26,077 nt of DNA, taken from NCBI GenBank assembly GCA_934096735.1, contig CAKOMS010000010.1, forward strand, positions 1-26,077. The letters run 5' to 3'. Both the position numbers and the translations under genes were made by a program. Source of the stretch: an uncultured Bacilli bacterium. Lineage in GTDB: Bacteria > Bacillota_I > Bacilli_A > RF39 > UBA660. Numbering within the stretch: position 1 is the stretch's first letter; each line of letters opens with the position of its first letter. Below the pieces are notes generated by a model. The model saw only the letters and a list, made by a program, of their open reading frames with translations, was not told the DNA's origin and did not search any database. Of this stretch, positions 1 to 7,923 are shown one piece after another.

Positions 1-59
1 TCTTTGATTTCTTGAAATTTTTTATAAAAATCTATACTTTGTTCGTTAGTGTTACTCAT
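1..59 (-). CDS. 5' end of a leftward gene, product unknown (partial)
   Basis: A leftward frame opens with ATG at 59-57 and reads MSNTNEQSIDFYKKFQEIK before the window edge cuts it. The start is supported by a strong ribosome binding site (complement of acctcc at 65-70) at normal spacing and by a promoter-like pair just upstream. Only 19 residues are visible, hydrophilic and without a signal peptide, so the family cannot be named. The gene is divergent from the Nudix gene, and the two share the 60-292 intergenic region. Confidence 0.6.
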   Translation of the reverse strand, partial: MSNTNEQSIDFYKKFQEIK

Positions 60-76
60 ATACTACCTCCAAATAT

Positions 77-107
77 ACTATAACATTTTATTAATTAATT
101 TTATCAA
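77..107 (-). promoter_or_regulatory. Promoter for the leftward edge gene
   Basis: On the minus strand there is TTGATA (107-102) and an extended -10, TG then TATAGT (85-84 and 82-77). The spacing of 19 is long, but the TGn extension makes a -10-driven promoter plausible. It lies just upstream of the ribosome binding site of the leftward gene. This is motif matching only. Confidence 0.45.
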
Positions 108-131
108 TTTTGTGTAAAATTGTTGATTTCG

Positions 132-162
132 TTGACACTTTTTCACAAAATTATGGTATATT
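132..162 (+). promoter_or_regulatory. Promoter for the Nudix gene
   Basis: A perfect -35 TTGACA (132-137) is followed after 19 bases by TATATT (157-162), which carries a TGn extension at 154-156. Transcription would start near 169, giving an untranslated leader of about 120 bases before the Nudix start codon. That is long for this window and leaves room for the paired hairpins described at 238-270. Confidence 0.6.
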
Positions 163-237
163 ATATATAGAATTGATATTTATTAGTTATTCTTTTTAGA
201 TATAAGTGTTCAAAATAGGCTCTTGTATCGCACCAAA

Positions 238-270
238 TTGATAATTTACCTCGTATCAACGAGGTTTTAT
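238..270 (+). promoter_or_regulatory. Leader with two mutually exclusive hairpins (attenuator-like)
   Basis: Four adjacent blocks pair in two incompatible ways. TTGATA (238-243) is complementary to TATCAA (254-259). ACCTCG (248-253) is complementary to CGAGGT (260-265), and that second hairpin is followed by TTTTAT. TATCAA is the loop of the second hairpin, so forming one structure removes the other. With no bases between 259 and 260 both cannot form fully as a pseudoknot. The arrangement looks like an antiterminator/terminator switch in the Nudix mRNA leader. I recognise no known riboswitch class. The pairing is read directly; the switching function is inferred. Confidence 0.5.
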
Positions 271-292
271 TATAAAAGAAAGGAATTTATTT

Positions 293-700
293 ATGATAGA
301 AGTAGTAGGAACAATTTTTATAAAAGACAACAAAATACTTATAGATAAGCCAAGAAAAAGACCAACATACCAAATGATTGGCGGTAAAGTAGAAAAAAAT
401 GAAACTCCAATAGAAGCAGCAATAAGAGAATGTCACGAAGAACTCGGATCAAAAGCAATATTTGATGAAACTTTATTTCAAGAAATAATGTCATTTAATG
501 AAATTGCAACAAGTGATGGAAAAACGCCTATAAAATTTTATGTCTTTATTTATAACGGAGAATTAAAGGGAAATTTAACGGCATCCAAAGAAATAGAAAG
601 TTTTATGTGGTATGATTCATCAATTAATCCAAAAATTTTATCAAATACTTTAAAAAATGAAGTAATACCTTATTGTACATCAAAAAAACTAATTAAATAA
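293..700 (+). CDS. Nudix hydrolase
   Basis: This 135-residue protein carries a complete Nudix box at about residues 31-53: Gly, five residues, Glu (GKVEKNE), seven residues, then RECHEELG. The acidic residues of REx(x)EE are the expected metal ligands. Nudix enzymes hydrolyse nucleoside diphosphates linked to another group, such as oxidised nucleotides, ADP-ribose or NADH; the substrate cannot be told from the sequence. The whole protein is one compact Nudix domain with no signal peptide, so it is cytoplasmic. ATG at 293 is preceded by AAAGGAA at good spacing. It is the first gene after an unusually long leader with alternative hairpins, suggesting conditional expression. The next gene starts 54 bases later. 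Confidence 0.9.
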   Translation: MIEVVGTIFIKDNKILIDKPRKRPTYQMIGGKVEKNETPIEAAIRECHEELGSKAIFDETLFQEIMSFNEIATSDGKTPIKFYVFIYNGELKGNLTASKEIESFMWYDSSINPKILSNTLKNEVIPYCTSKKLIK

Positions 701-714
701 CAAATAAAATTTGC

Positions 715-733
715 TAATAAATAAGATTTATTA
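715..733 (+). repeat. Inverted repeat between the Nudix and PH-domain genes
   Basis: TAATAAAT (715-722) and ATTTATTA (726-733) form a perfect 8-bp stem with a 3-base loop. No T-run follows, so it is not a standard terminator. It may be an mRNA processing or 3'-end stabilising hairpin, or chance in AT-rich DNA. Confidence 0.35.
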
Positions 734-754
734 TACAATATAAGTGGTGATAGT

Positions 755-1192
755 ATGAGTAGTGTTTATGAACATATACGTAAATTTAATGAAAGATTTC
801 CTGGAGGAATAGCATGGAGAGTAAAAAAACATGCACAAGTAATTGAAGATTATCTAGATAATGATGAAGAAGTTTTATATGCCTTTTGTGGTCAAAAAAA
901 TGACAGTTTTTCAGATATATTTAATACTTTTGTGTTTGTACTTACCAATAAAAGACTTCTTATGGGTCATAAGAGATTAATATGGGGAAGTTTTTTATAT
1001 ACCGTAACACCAGAATTATATAACGATATGCAAATTTATAGTGGACTTATTTGGGGTAAAATCACAATTGATACTGTAAAAGAAGTAATAGTAATATCAA
1101 ACTTACCAAAAAGAAGTTTAGACGAAATTGAGACAAATGTTTCAACATTTATGTATGAAGCAAAGAAAAAATATGTCAAAAACCAAGAATAA
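755..1192 (+). CDS. Bacterial PH-domain protein
   Basis: This 145-residue protein has a helical start (residues 1-35) and then a segment typical of bacterial PH-like domains, the YokE/bPH_3-like group: DNDEEVLYAF, then VFVLTNKRLLMGHKR, then a strand-rich ITIDTVKEVIVIS stretch. In this family the TNKRLL region is the most conserved mark. Function is not settled; many members sit in stress or envelope contexts. No signal peptide or membrane segment is seen, so it is likely cytoplasmic. The start at 755 follows GGTGAT at a short but usable distance. Its 3' end overlaps the next gene by 20 bases, which suggests translational coupling. Confidence 0.7.
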   Translation: MSSVYEHIRKFNERFPGGIAWRVKKHAQVIEDYLDNDEEVLYAFCGQKNDSFSDIFNTFVFVLTNKRLLMGHKRLIWGSFLYTVTPELYNDMQIYSGLIWGKITIDTVKEVIVISNLPKRSLDEIETNVSTFMYEAKKKYVKNQE

Positions 1193-2270
1193 ATTAATTC
1201 TTTTTGTATTTTTTTTAGTAAGTATATTCTTAATTTACTTTTATTTCAGTAATAAACCAACAAATTATGAAAAAAATTATAATATAAATTCATTTAAAAT
1301 AAGTGAGAAATATAAAAAAGAAAATAACAATTATTATTTTAAAATTTCTTATAAAAACGTTATCTATCCATATGAAATAAGTACAAAATTCCAAAAGAAA
1401 AGATTGTTAATAAACGATATAAAAGTTATAGAAAATGATGAGTACATTTGTATCCTACCTGTAAGTAAAAAAATTTCATTTTATCCATTATGTAGTAATG
1501 AAAAAGGAATATTTGTTTACAACGAAAAAACATATGACAAAAATTTTTATAAATTTGAATCATATAAAAAAGAAAATATTAAAGCAAATCAAATTAAAGT
1601 AAATTATTTAAATGATAAAAATTATCTTATATATAATTACAAAGGATACACATTTATTAACAAGGAAAAGAATTTTAATATTGAACTTTTCGATAAAGAC
1701 AAATACGAAATAACTTTGGTTTACTATAAAGATAATAAACTTTTAACTGCAGATTATTCAGAAAATTATTATTTTTCAAAATTAAATTTAATAAATTTAG
1801 ATAATGGTGAAAAAGAAACTATTGATAGTGATTATGAAATATCTTTTGATAGTATTTTTATTGGAGAGTATAAAAATAATGTATACTTATTAGATAAAAA
1901 GGAACAAGTAGAATATGAAATTAATTTAAAGAAAAAGAACGTTAATAAAATACCATTTAAAGTTTTAAAAGATAATAAATTTATTGAAACAACTTATAAT
2001 AAAATACTAAATAATAAAATGTATTTCTTTAAAGATAGTATTAGTAAGTATATAATTGATAATAAAACATTATATAGATTAATAGATAATATTAAAGTAA
2101 AAATTACAGATAAAGAAATATCTAAAATAATAAAAATAGATAATGACACTATATACTACTTAAGTAATGACGAATTATATTTTCATAATATGAAATATAG
2201 TGAAGTTAATCTCATGACTTATAGTGAATGGCAATTTAATAACACAAATGCAATATTCATTTCAGAATAA
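1173..2270 (+). CDS. Membrane-anchored protein of unknown function
   Basis: I do not recognise this 365-residue protein. It has a short basic N-terminus (MSKTKNK), one hydrophobic segment at about residues 7-26 ending near YFYFSNK, and then about 335 residues rich in Lys, Asn, Tyr and Asp, probably outside the cell. The C-terminal half shows repeated short strand-like units (such as DNDTIYYLSNDELYFHN) that could be beta-propeller-like; this is an impression only. The frame stays open upstream to an ATG at 1128, but ATG 1173 is preferred because it gives a basic n-region directly before the membrane segment. It overlaps the PH-domain gene by 20 bases and lacks a strong ribosome binding site, so it is probably translated by coupling. 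Confidence 0.65.
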   Translation: MSKTKNKLILFVFFLVSIFLIYFYFSNKPTNYEKNYNINSFKISEKYKKENNNYYFKISYKNVIYPYEISTKFQKKRLLINDIKVIENDEYICILPVSKKISFYPLCSNEKGIFVYNEKTYDKNFYKFESYKKENIKANQIKVNYLNDKNYLIYNYKGYTFINKEKNFNIELFDKDKYEITLVYYKDNKLLTADYSENYYFSKLNLINLDNGEKETIDSDYEISFDSIFIGEYKNNVYLLDKKEQVEYEINLKKKNVNKIPFKVLKDNKFIETTYNKILNNKMYFFKDSISKYIIDNKTLYRLIDNIKVKITDKEISKIIKIDNDTIYYLSNDELYFHNMKYSEVNLMTYSEWQFNNTNAIFISE

Positions 2271-2287
2271 CAAATTTGTGTTTTTTT
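2241..2287 (+). terminator. Probable intrinsic terminator after the 365-residue protein gene
   Basis: AACACAAAT (2241-2249), inside the end of the coding sequence, pairs with ATTTGTGTT (2274-2282), and a run of T follows to 2287. A shorter palindrome lies inside the right part. The stem is AU-rich with a 24-base loop, so termination may be leaky and the LysM gene may be partly cotranscribed. Confidence 0.45.
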
Positions 2288-2312
2288 CATACCTTATATT
2301 AGAGGTGTAAAG

Positions 2313-2762
2313 ATGTTTGAAAGTTACAAATTAAATAAAGGTGAAGATTTATTTTCAGTAGCTAATAAATTTAATACAACAGTAAAGACAATACAAGATT
2401 TAAATAGAATATATTACCTAGATGATATAAGAGAAAATATGGAATTAATTGTTCCTAAAGAAGCAAAAGAGTATTTTAATTATTATGTAGTTGAAAAAGG
2501 TGATAGTTTATATGCAATTTCAAGAAAATATAATATCAATCCAGAGTTACTTGCTAGTATAAATGGTTTAAAAATGGATGAGTATATTTATCCAAATGAA
2601 CAAATAATTATACCAAAAAGTGGGTACTCATATTACATAACAGCTGATGATGATACTCTAGATACAGTAGCAAATGTTTTTAAATCCAACAAAGAAAAAG
2701 TAATAAATGAAAATAAAAATATATATTTATTACCGGGTCAATTACTTGTAAATAAAAAATAG
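2313..2762 (+). CDS. Triple LysM-domain protein without signal peptide
   Basis: This 149-residue protein is almost wholly three LysM units: about residues 2-48 (YKLNKGEDLFSVANKFNTT...), 56-101 (YYVVEKGDSLYAISRKYNI, the clearest) and 105-149 (YYITADDDTLDTVANVFKS, the most diverged). LysM units bind N-acetylglucosamine in peptidoglycan or chitin. The protein begins directly with the first LysM and has no signal peptide or membrane anchor. That is odd for a wall-binding protein and recalls spore-coat or other intracellular LysM proteins; a non-classical export route is another option. ATG 2313 follows AGAGGTG. It sits just before the CapA-like gene, a sensible envelope context. Confidence 0.85.
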   Translation: MFESYKLNKGEDLFSVANKFNTTVKTIQDLNRIYYLDDIRENMELIVPKEAKEYFNYYVVEKGDSLYAISRKYNINPELLASINGLKMDEYIYPNEQIIIPKSGYSYYITADDDTLDTVANVFKSNKEKVINENKNIYLLPGQLLVNKK

Positions 2763-2811
2763 GATTTAATTAAAAATTCAATTATGTTATTATATAAATA
2801 GAGAGTGATTT

Positions 2812-3993
2812 ATGAAAAGAAAAGTATTTATATTAATAATCATAATTTTTTTTAGTTTCATATTTATATTATCAATAAAAAAAGAAAACATACAATCAGG
2901 AACAAGACCAAAAAATAATAAACCAAATATAACATCATTAAATCTTTCAATAGTAGGAGATTTATTATTTGAAAGTCCTTTTTATAGTGCAGTAGAAAAA
3001 GGTTATGATAAAAATGAATATTTTAAAGAAGTCAAAGAAGTATTTAAAAATGACGACTTAACTATTGGCAATATGGAAGTTGTAATCGGTAATGAAAGTT
3101 TAAAAGTAAGTGGAGATGGTTATAATTTTTGTGCTCCATCTTATATAGGAGACATAGTTAGTGAATCTGGATTTGATGTTTTAGGTACTGCTAATAATCA
3201 TACAAATGATAGAGGATTAGATGGTATAAATAGTACTATAGATTATTTTAAAAATAAAAACATAATGACAGTTGGAACATATAAAAATGAAAATGATAGA
3301 AATAACTTTAGGATTGTTGAAAAAAAAGATATTAAAATAGGTTTCCTTGCGTATACCTACGGAACAAATATAAAAATTAAAGAAGAATACAGAGATTTAG
3401 TAGGACTTTTTAAAGATCCGGATACAAAAGAGATATCAAATGAGTATAAAGAAATATTAAAAAAAGAGATAACAGAATTAAGAAGTAATGTTGATGTAGT
3501 TATAGTGCTTATGCATTGGGGAATAGAATTTACATTTAATCCAAATGAAGAGCAAAAATCATTAGCAAAATATTTAAATGAATTAGGAGTAGACATAATT
3601 ATTGGAAGTCATTCACATTCCATTCAACCCATAGAAGAAATCATAGGTAATGACAAAAAAACACTTTGCTTTTATTCTTTAGGTAATTTTACAAGCCAAG
3701 ATGATGATATAGCACGAACAAAAAAAGGTTATGAAACCTTTGATAATGCTTATCAATTTGGATTACTGGCAACATTAAAAATAACTAAAAATAATAATAA
3801 CATTATGTTAGAAGAAATTAAAACTACTCCAATAATTAATTATTTTGATCAAAATATGTCAAACTTTAAGCTCTTACCTATAAATGAATATACAAAAGAA
3901 TTAGAAGAAAGTCATAACAGATATAACTTAGGGTTTACAAAAGATTTTGTAACAGATACTTATGAACAAGTTATTAGTAAAAATTACAGATAA
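2812..3993 (+). CDS. CapA-family (PGA_cap) calcineurin-like phosphoesterase, membrane anchored
   Basis: This 393-residue protein has one N-terminal membrane anchor (about residues 4-22) and an extracytoplasmic metallophosphoesterase-fold domain of the CapA/PgsA type. Visible motifs in order are SIVGDLLFE (Asp50), GNMEVVIG (Asn87), GTANNHTNDRG (Asn129, His130), VLMHWGIEF (His235), GSHSHSIQP (His267, His269) and YSLGNF (about 288-293). Family members take part in poly-gamma-glutamate capsule synthesis or export, but many stand-alone copies have unknown roles. No capB or capC partner is nearby, so a capsule role is not shown here. ATG 2812 has GAGAGTGA upstream and a terminator follows the gene. 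Confidence 0.87.
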   Translation: MKRKVFILIIIIFFSFIFILSIKKENIQSGTRPKNNKPNITSLNLSIVGDLLFESPFYSAVEKGYDKNEYFKEVKEVFKNDDLTIGNMEVVIGNESLKVSGDGYNFCAPSYIGDIVSESGFDVLGTANNHTNDRGLDGINSTIDYFKNKNIMTVGTYKNENDRNNFRIVEKKDIKIGFLAYTYGTNIKIKEEYRDLVGLFKDPDTKEISNEYKEILKKEITELRSNVDVVIVLMHWGIEFTFNPNEEQKSLAKYLNELGVDIIIGSHSHSIQPIEEIIGNDKKTLCFYSLGNFTSQDDDIARTKKGYETFDNAYQFGLLATLKITKNNNNIMLEEIKTTPIINYFDQNMSNFKLLPINEYTKELEESHNRYNLGFTKDFVTDTYEQVISKNYR

Positions 3994-4061
3994 CAATAAA
4001 ATACATTTTTTCCATCAACATTTGGATCAGGTGCTGAATTAATCTAAAAATCATATAACAT

Positions 4062-4096
4062 AAAGTAAACTTAAAATAAATTAGGCTTACTTTTTT
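4062..4096 (+). terminator. Intrinsic terminator after the CapA-like gene
   Basis: AAAGTAA (4062-4068) pairs with TTACTTT (4087-4093) and the T-run continues to 4096. The 7-bp AU-rich stem has an 18-base loop. It lies about 70 bases after the CapA stop codon, and the next gene starts 70 bases later. Confidence 0.55.
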
Positions 4097-4168
4097 AGTA
4101 TCTTTTTCTCCACTAAGATTTACTTTTTTATTAATTCTTGATATTATTAATAATAGGAGAATATAATT

Positions 4169-5776
4169 ATGGTATTTAAGAAACCCTATGCATTTTTAAT
4201 AAAACATTTTAGATTATTAAATCTTATTTTAGGTATATTATCTTCTTATATTTTATATAAAACAATAAGTATAAGACTTTTTTTCGTTGAATACATAAAA
4301 AATAATTATAGTGGTAATTATTATAGTGGATTTTATGAACAATATATTTCTTTATACACATTTACATCTATAATACTTGTTTTAATTGGATTATTAGCAA
4401 TATTCATATTATTTAGGTATAAGAAAAAACCAACTAAATTCTATTTATTTAGTATTATTTACTATGCTCTATTAATTATTTTCTTCATATATGCAAAAGG
4501 AATAATGATTACACTTGAAACCACTCCAATAGATGCAGAATTATCAAGGGTATATCGAGATCTAACAACCATAATATTTTTACCACAACTTTATTTAATG
4601 GTAATGTATTATATAAGAGGTCTTGGGTTTAATTTAAAAAAATTTGATTTTGAAAGAGATTTAAAAGAATTAGAAATAGATTCTAAAGATAATGAAGAAA
4701 TTGAAATAGTATTTAAAAATAACTTTTTCAAATATGCAAGACAAATAAGAAAAACATTTAGAGAATTTACTTATTATTTAAAAGAAAATAAATTTGTATT
4801 ATCAATAGTAATTATAGTAATTATTGCTGTAATTACATTCATAATATATATGGCATTTCCAGAAGTATTTGATAAAAGATTTGTACAAGGAGAAACATTT
4901 ACTAATAGAGGCTTAAATTACAGAGTGGAAGATAGCATAGTTACAAACATAGATTATAAAGGAGATAACATAATCAAAAATGGTTATTATGTAGTAATAA
5001 AACTTTATGTTGAGAACACTACAGATGATAAAATTAAACTAGATTTTAATGCCTTTAGATTAGAAATAGATAATAAATATTTATATCCTACTAAAGATTT
5101 AGGAATAAACTTTATTGATTATGCTGACAATATTACGAAAGAAGACATTGAGGCTAAAGAATCATTTGTATATCCATTAATATTTAAAATAGATAATACA
5201 GAAGTTAGAAAAAATTATAAATTAAAAATAGACTATAATATTCATAAAAATAATGAAGGATTATTTATAGGAAGTTATAACTATGTAACAATAGCTCCAA
5301 TAGTAATAAGTAAATCTATTGAAGAAAAAGAAGTTGGTATAGATGAAAAATTAAGTTTTTCAAGTAGTAATTTAAAAAATAGTTATTTGCTGTTAAAAAA
5401 TATTCAAATAGTAGATAATTATATGTATGAATACGAAAATTGTGTTAATAAAGAATGTCATACTTATAATGGTATAGTAAGTATAGATTATACGCAAAAT
5501 AATAAAACATTAATAGTAGCAGATTTCGAATATGAACTTGATAAAAATATTCCATATTACAACTATGATAAAACGATTTCTTCTTTTATTACATCATTTG
5601 TAAAAGTAAAATATACTATGGATGGTACAATAAAAACAGCATATGTTAGAAATATGATACCAATAAATCTAAAAGACAAATTTATAATTGAAACAACAAG
5701 TGAAATAAAAAAATCCAATAATGTTTACGTAGTAGTTACTATTAGAAATAAAGAATATAGCATAAAAATTAAGTAG
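4169..5776 (+). CDS. Polytopic membrane protein with C-terminal extracellular DUF4352-like domain
   Basis: This 535-residue protein has about four hydrophobic segments in its first 150 residues (near 15-35, 60-85, 90-115 and 130-150), a charged cytoplasmic stretch (about 155-205, with DLKELEIDSKDNEEIE), a fifth segment near 208-230 (VLSIVIIVIIAVITFIIYM), and a long extracellular part. The latter begins with a stretch that resembles DUF4352/telokin-like modules (a strand, VVIKLYVENTTDDKIKLD, then FRLEIDNKYLYPT), followed by a less familiar Asn/Tyr-rich region with two Cys around 427-433 (ENCVNKECH). The function is unknown. Its stop overlaps the ribosome binding site of the downstream aminopeptidase gene, so the two are probably cotranscribed. 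Confidence 0.65.
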   Translation: MVFKKPYAFLIKHFRLLNLILGILSSYILYKTISIRLFFVEYIKNNYSGNYYSGFYEQYISLYTFTSIILVLIGLLAIFILFRYKKKPTKFYLFSIIYYALLIIFFIYAKGIMITLETTPIDAELSRVYRDLTTIIFLPQLYLMVMYYIRGLGFNLKKFDFERDLKELEIDSKDNEEIEIVFKNNFFKYARQIRKTFREFTYYLKENKFVLSIVIIVIIAVITFIIYMAFPEVFDKRFVQGETFTNRGLNYRVEDSIVTNIDYKGDNIIKNGYYVVIKLYVENTTDDKIKLDFNAFRLEIDNKYLYPTKDLGINFIDYADNITKEDIEAKESFVYPLIFKIDNTEVRKNYKLKIDYNIHKNNEGLFIGSYNYVTIAPIVISKSIEEKEVGIDEKLSFSSSNLKNSYLLLKNIQIVDNYMYEYENCVNKECHTYNGIVSIDYTQNNKTLIVADFEYELDKNIPYYNYDKTISSFITSFVKVKYTMDGTIKTAYVRNMIPINLKDKFIIETTSEIKKSNNVYVVVTIRNKEYSIKIK

Positions 5777-5784
5777 GTGACAAT

Positions 5785-6981
5785 GTGAAAGAAAAATATA
5801 TAGAACTTTTGTTAAATAGATGTTTAAAAGTAGATAGTGATAGTACACTTTTTATAAATTATAATGTAATAAATAAAGATTTTGTAGATGAATTAATAGA
5901 GTATGCTAAAAAAATAGGAATAAAAGACATTTATTTAGATGAAGAAGATACAAATGCTATCCATGAGTTTTTAGAAAATAACAGTTTAGAAGAAATAAAA
6001 AATAGTGATTATTTTAATTCAAGTATTTGGGATGAATATGCCAAAAAAGGCTCAGCATTTTTAATGTTAGATGCTGAAATGCCTCATGTTATGGATGACA
6101 TTGATAGTGAAAAAATATCTTTAAGTGCATTTATAAAAAGAAATACAAAACCACTTTATAAAGAAAGACAATTAAAAGGTGAGATTCCTTGGTGTATAGC
6201 AGCACTTCCAAATGAATTATGGGCAAAAGATATTTTTCCAAATAGTGAAAATCCAATGGAAGATTTTTGGCATAACCTAAGTAAAATTTGTATGTTAAAT
6301 ACCGAAAATCCAATAGAAAGTTGGAATGCATTTTTAAATAGTCAAAAAGAGTCAGTAAAAAAGTTAAATGAGTTAAATATTAAAAAGCTGCATTATAGTA
6401 ACTCTTTAGGAACAAATCTTACATTAACACTACCAGATGATGTTTTATGGTGTAGCGCTGAAGAAGGTAATTATATTGTTAATATGCCAAGTTATGAAAT
6501 ATTTACTTCTCCAGATTATAGATATACTGAAGGGATAGTTTATAGTACAAAACCACTTTTGTATAGTAATAGATTAATTGAAGATTTTTGGTTAAAATTT
6601 AAAAATGGAAAAGTAGTAGATTATGATGCCAAAATAGGAAAAGATATATTAAAAGGAATTATTTCAACAGATGATTACTCATGTTTTTTAGGAGAATGTG
6701 CATTAGTTAACTATAATTCACCAATAAGTGAATCAAATATCATTTTTAAAAGTACTTTATTTGATGAAAATGCTTCTTGTCATTTAGCATTAGGAACAGG
6801 ATTTAATGAATGTATTAAAAACTCTAAAAATTTAACAAAAGAAGAAATAAATGAAAAAGGTATTAATTATTCTAAAACACATGTTGATTTCATGATTGGT
6901 TCAAGAGATATGCTTATCGAAGCTGAGTGTAAAGATAAAAAAATAGTAACTATAATGAAAGATGGAAATATAGTATTATAA
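5785..6981 (+). CDS. Aminopeptidase, M29 (AmpS/AmpT) family
   Basis: This 398-residue protein matches the thermophilic-aminopeptidase family, cobalt- or zinc-dependent enzymes that remove N-terminal residues from peptides in the cytoplasm. The expected ligands are all present: Glu238 (NMPSYEIFTSPD), Glu304 (LGECALVNYNSPIS), His333 (ENASCHLALG), His366 and Asp368 (KTHVDFMIGS). Length is close to the family's usual 400-415. It starts at GTG 5785, since an ATG two bases earlier runs straight into TGA. AGGTGA at 5775-5780 overlaps the stop of the upstream membrane-protein gene, giving an 8-base gap and tight coupling. A strong two-way terminator follows. Confidence 0.92.
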   Translation: MKEKYIELLLNRCLKVDSDSTLFINYNVINKDFVDELIEYAKKIGIKDIYLDEEDTNAIHEFLENNSLEEIKNSDYFNSSIWDEYAKKGSAFLMLDAEMPHVMDDIDSEKISLSAFIKRNTKPLYKERQLKGEIPWCIAALPNELWAKDIFPNSENPMEDFWHNLSKICMLNTENPIESWNAFLNSQKESVKKLNELNIKKLHYSNSLGTNLTLTLPDDVLWCSAEEGNYIVNMPSYEIFTSPDYRYTEGIVYSTKPLLYSNRLIEDFWLKFKNGKVVDYDAKIGKDILKGIISTDDYSCFLGECALVNYNSPISESNIIFKSTLFDENASCHLALGTGFNECIKNSKNLTKEEINEKGINYSKTHVDFMIGSRDMLIEAECKDKKIVTIMKDGNIVL

Positions 6982-6982
6982 T

Positions 6983-7017
6983 AAAAATGTTAGAAAAATA
7001 AAATTTCTAACATTTTT
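6983..7017. terminator. Bidirectional intrinsic terminator between convergent genes
   Basis: A 14-bp stem is formed by 6983-6996 and 7004-7017 (core ATGTTAGAAA with TTTCTAACAT), with a 7-base loop and A/T tracts on both sides. It can stop the aminopeptidase transcript on the plus strand and the HD-domain transcript on the minus strand; it touches the HD stop codon. Confidence 0.88.
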
Positions 7018-7583
7018 TATAGATTTTTAATTTCATTTTCTATTGATTCTTCACTAATTTCTATTGCTTTTATGCATTTTTCAAATAGTTCATTTAACTC
7101 CCAACCTAACATTTCACATCCGTTTTTTATAACATCCCTAGAACATCCTCTAGCAAATGTTTTATCTTTAAACTTTTTCTTAAGAGTAGACACTTCCATA
7201 CCTTGAGCATTGTGTGATGGTCTCATACTAATTAAAGATGCAATTATACCAGTTAATTCATCAGTAGCATAAAGTGCTTTTTCCATAAAATGTATTGGTT
7301 CTACATCAGTACATAAATTATAACCATGACTGCAAACAGCATGTATAAGTTCATCACTTGCATCTATTTCTTTTAATAATGAAATACATTTGTAGCAATG
7401 CTCTTCAGGTGCTATTTCATAATCAACGTCATGTAAAAGACCAACAATACCCCAAAATTCAGAGTCGTAATTATTTTCTTCAGCAATATATCTCATAATA
7501 CTTTCAACCATTAATCCATGTCTAATATGATACTCTTCTTTATTGTATTTTTTTAATAATTCTAAAGCTTTTTCTCTATTCAT
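7017..7583 (-). CDS. HD-domain hydrolase (HDIG-like)
   Basis: This 188-residue cytoplasmic protein carries the HD phosphohydrolase signature: His22 (EEYHIRHGLMVE), the His51-Asp52 pair (GLLHDVDYE), His86 (AVCSHGYN) and a later acidic residue in ALYATDEL. HD enzymes are metal-dependent phosphohydrolases, often acting on nucleotides. This small single-domain type, with Cys-rich spots (CYKC, CSRD), is common in Firmicutes and has no defined substrate that I know of. ATG at 7583 is preceded by GGAGTG on the minus strand. It lies downstream of tRNA-Cys but is separated from it by a terminator, so it is probably transcribed alone. Confidence 0.85.
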   Translation of the reverse strand: MNREKALELLKKYNKEEYHIRHGLMVESIMRYIAEENNYDSEFWGIVGLLHDVDYEIAPEEHCYKCISLLKEIDASDELIHAVCSHGYNLCTDVEPIHFMEKALYATDELTGIIASLISMRPSHNAQGMEVSTLKKKFKDKTFARGCSRDVIKNGCEMLGWELNELFEKCIKAIEISEESIENEIKNL

Positions 7584-7661
7584 AACATCACTCCGATTTC
7601 ATTTTAACACTCAGTTTATTACCAGTCAAATGAGCATACATTTTCTAAAAATATAGACAAT

Positions 7662-7685
7662 AAAAAAAGTCCTAAAAAGAACTTT
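7662..7685 (-). terminator. Terminator of the tRNA-Cys transcript
   Basis: On the minus strand AAAGTTC (7685-7679) pairs with GGACTTT (7672-7666), including one G-U pair, with a 6-base loop. A run of T follows to 7662. It begins 13 bases after the tRNA CCA end. Confidence 0.8.
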
Positions 7686-7697
7686 AATTATAATAAT

Positions 7698-7771
7698 TGG
7701 AGGAGCCGGCCGGATTTGAACCGGCGATGACGGTGTTGCAGACCGGGGCCTTACCACTTGGCTACGGCTCC
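7698..7771 (-). tRNA. tRNA-Cys (anticodon GCA)
   Basis: Reading leftward from 7771, the acceptor arm GGAGCCG pairs with CGGCTCC. Then come a D arm (GCC/GGC), an anticodon loop CTGCAAC holding GCA, a TpsiC arm with TTCAAAT, discriminator U at 7701, and an encoded CCA (7700-7698). GCA reads UGC/UGU, so this is tRNA-Cys, and U73 is the normal cysteine identity base. The outermost anticodon-stem pair (27-43) is C-U, a mismatch where many bacilli have G-U. The gene stands alone with its own promoter and terminator. Confidence 0.95.
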
Positions 7772-7806
7772 ATTATTAATATATTATATTTCAAACTCAC
7801 AATAAT

Positions 7807-7835
7807 ATTCTAACTTAATATTATATAATTGTCAA
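7807..7835 (-). promoter_or_regulatory. tRNA-Cys promoter
   Basis: On the minus strand a perfect -35 TTGACA (7835-7830) is followed by a 17-base spacer and TAGAAT (7812-7807). The start of transcription would fall about 30 bases before the tRNA 5' end, normal for a short 5' leader removed by RNase P. It is among the best promoters in the window. Confidence 0.75.
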
Positions 7836-7865
7836 TTTGTTTTTAAAATAAACTAGTTAATAATT

Positions 7866-7905
7866 AATATGGACCCTACTATATGAATAAAATAGGATCC
7901 ATATT
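7866..7905 (-). terminator. Imperfect inverted repeat, possible terminator of the dehydrogenase gene
   Basis: The arms 7866-7878 (AATATGGACCCTA) and 7893-7905 (TAGGATCCATATT) form a 13-bp stem with one mismatch and a 14-base loop. It lies just downstream of the leftward dehydrogenase gene. The bases after it are AATTATTAA rather than a pure T-run, so termination efficiency is uncertain. Confidence 0.5.
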
Positions 7906-7923
7906 AAACATAATTATTAAATT

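Noticed and set aside
238..265. The Nudix leader blocks as a stable H-type pseudoknot
   Set aside because: With no unpaired bases between 259 and 260 the loop crossing a 6-bp stem would be zero-length, so both stems cannot form fully. The competing-hairpin model fits better.
1128..1172. Upstream ATG as the start of the 365-residue protein
   Set aside because: It would translate a shadow of the PH-domain gene's end in another frame. ATG 1173 gives a normal basic n-region and membrane anchor.
3357..3596. Antisense open frame over the CapA-like gene
   Set aside because: It has no start signals and lies opposite conserved phosphoesterase motifs.
4142..4155. Palindrome TATTATTAATAATA before the 535-residue protein gene
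   Set aside because: It contains only A and T in very AT-rich DNA and has no other support, so chance is likely.
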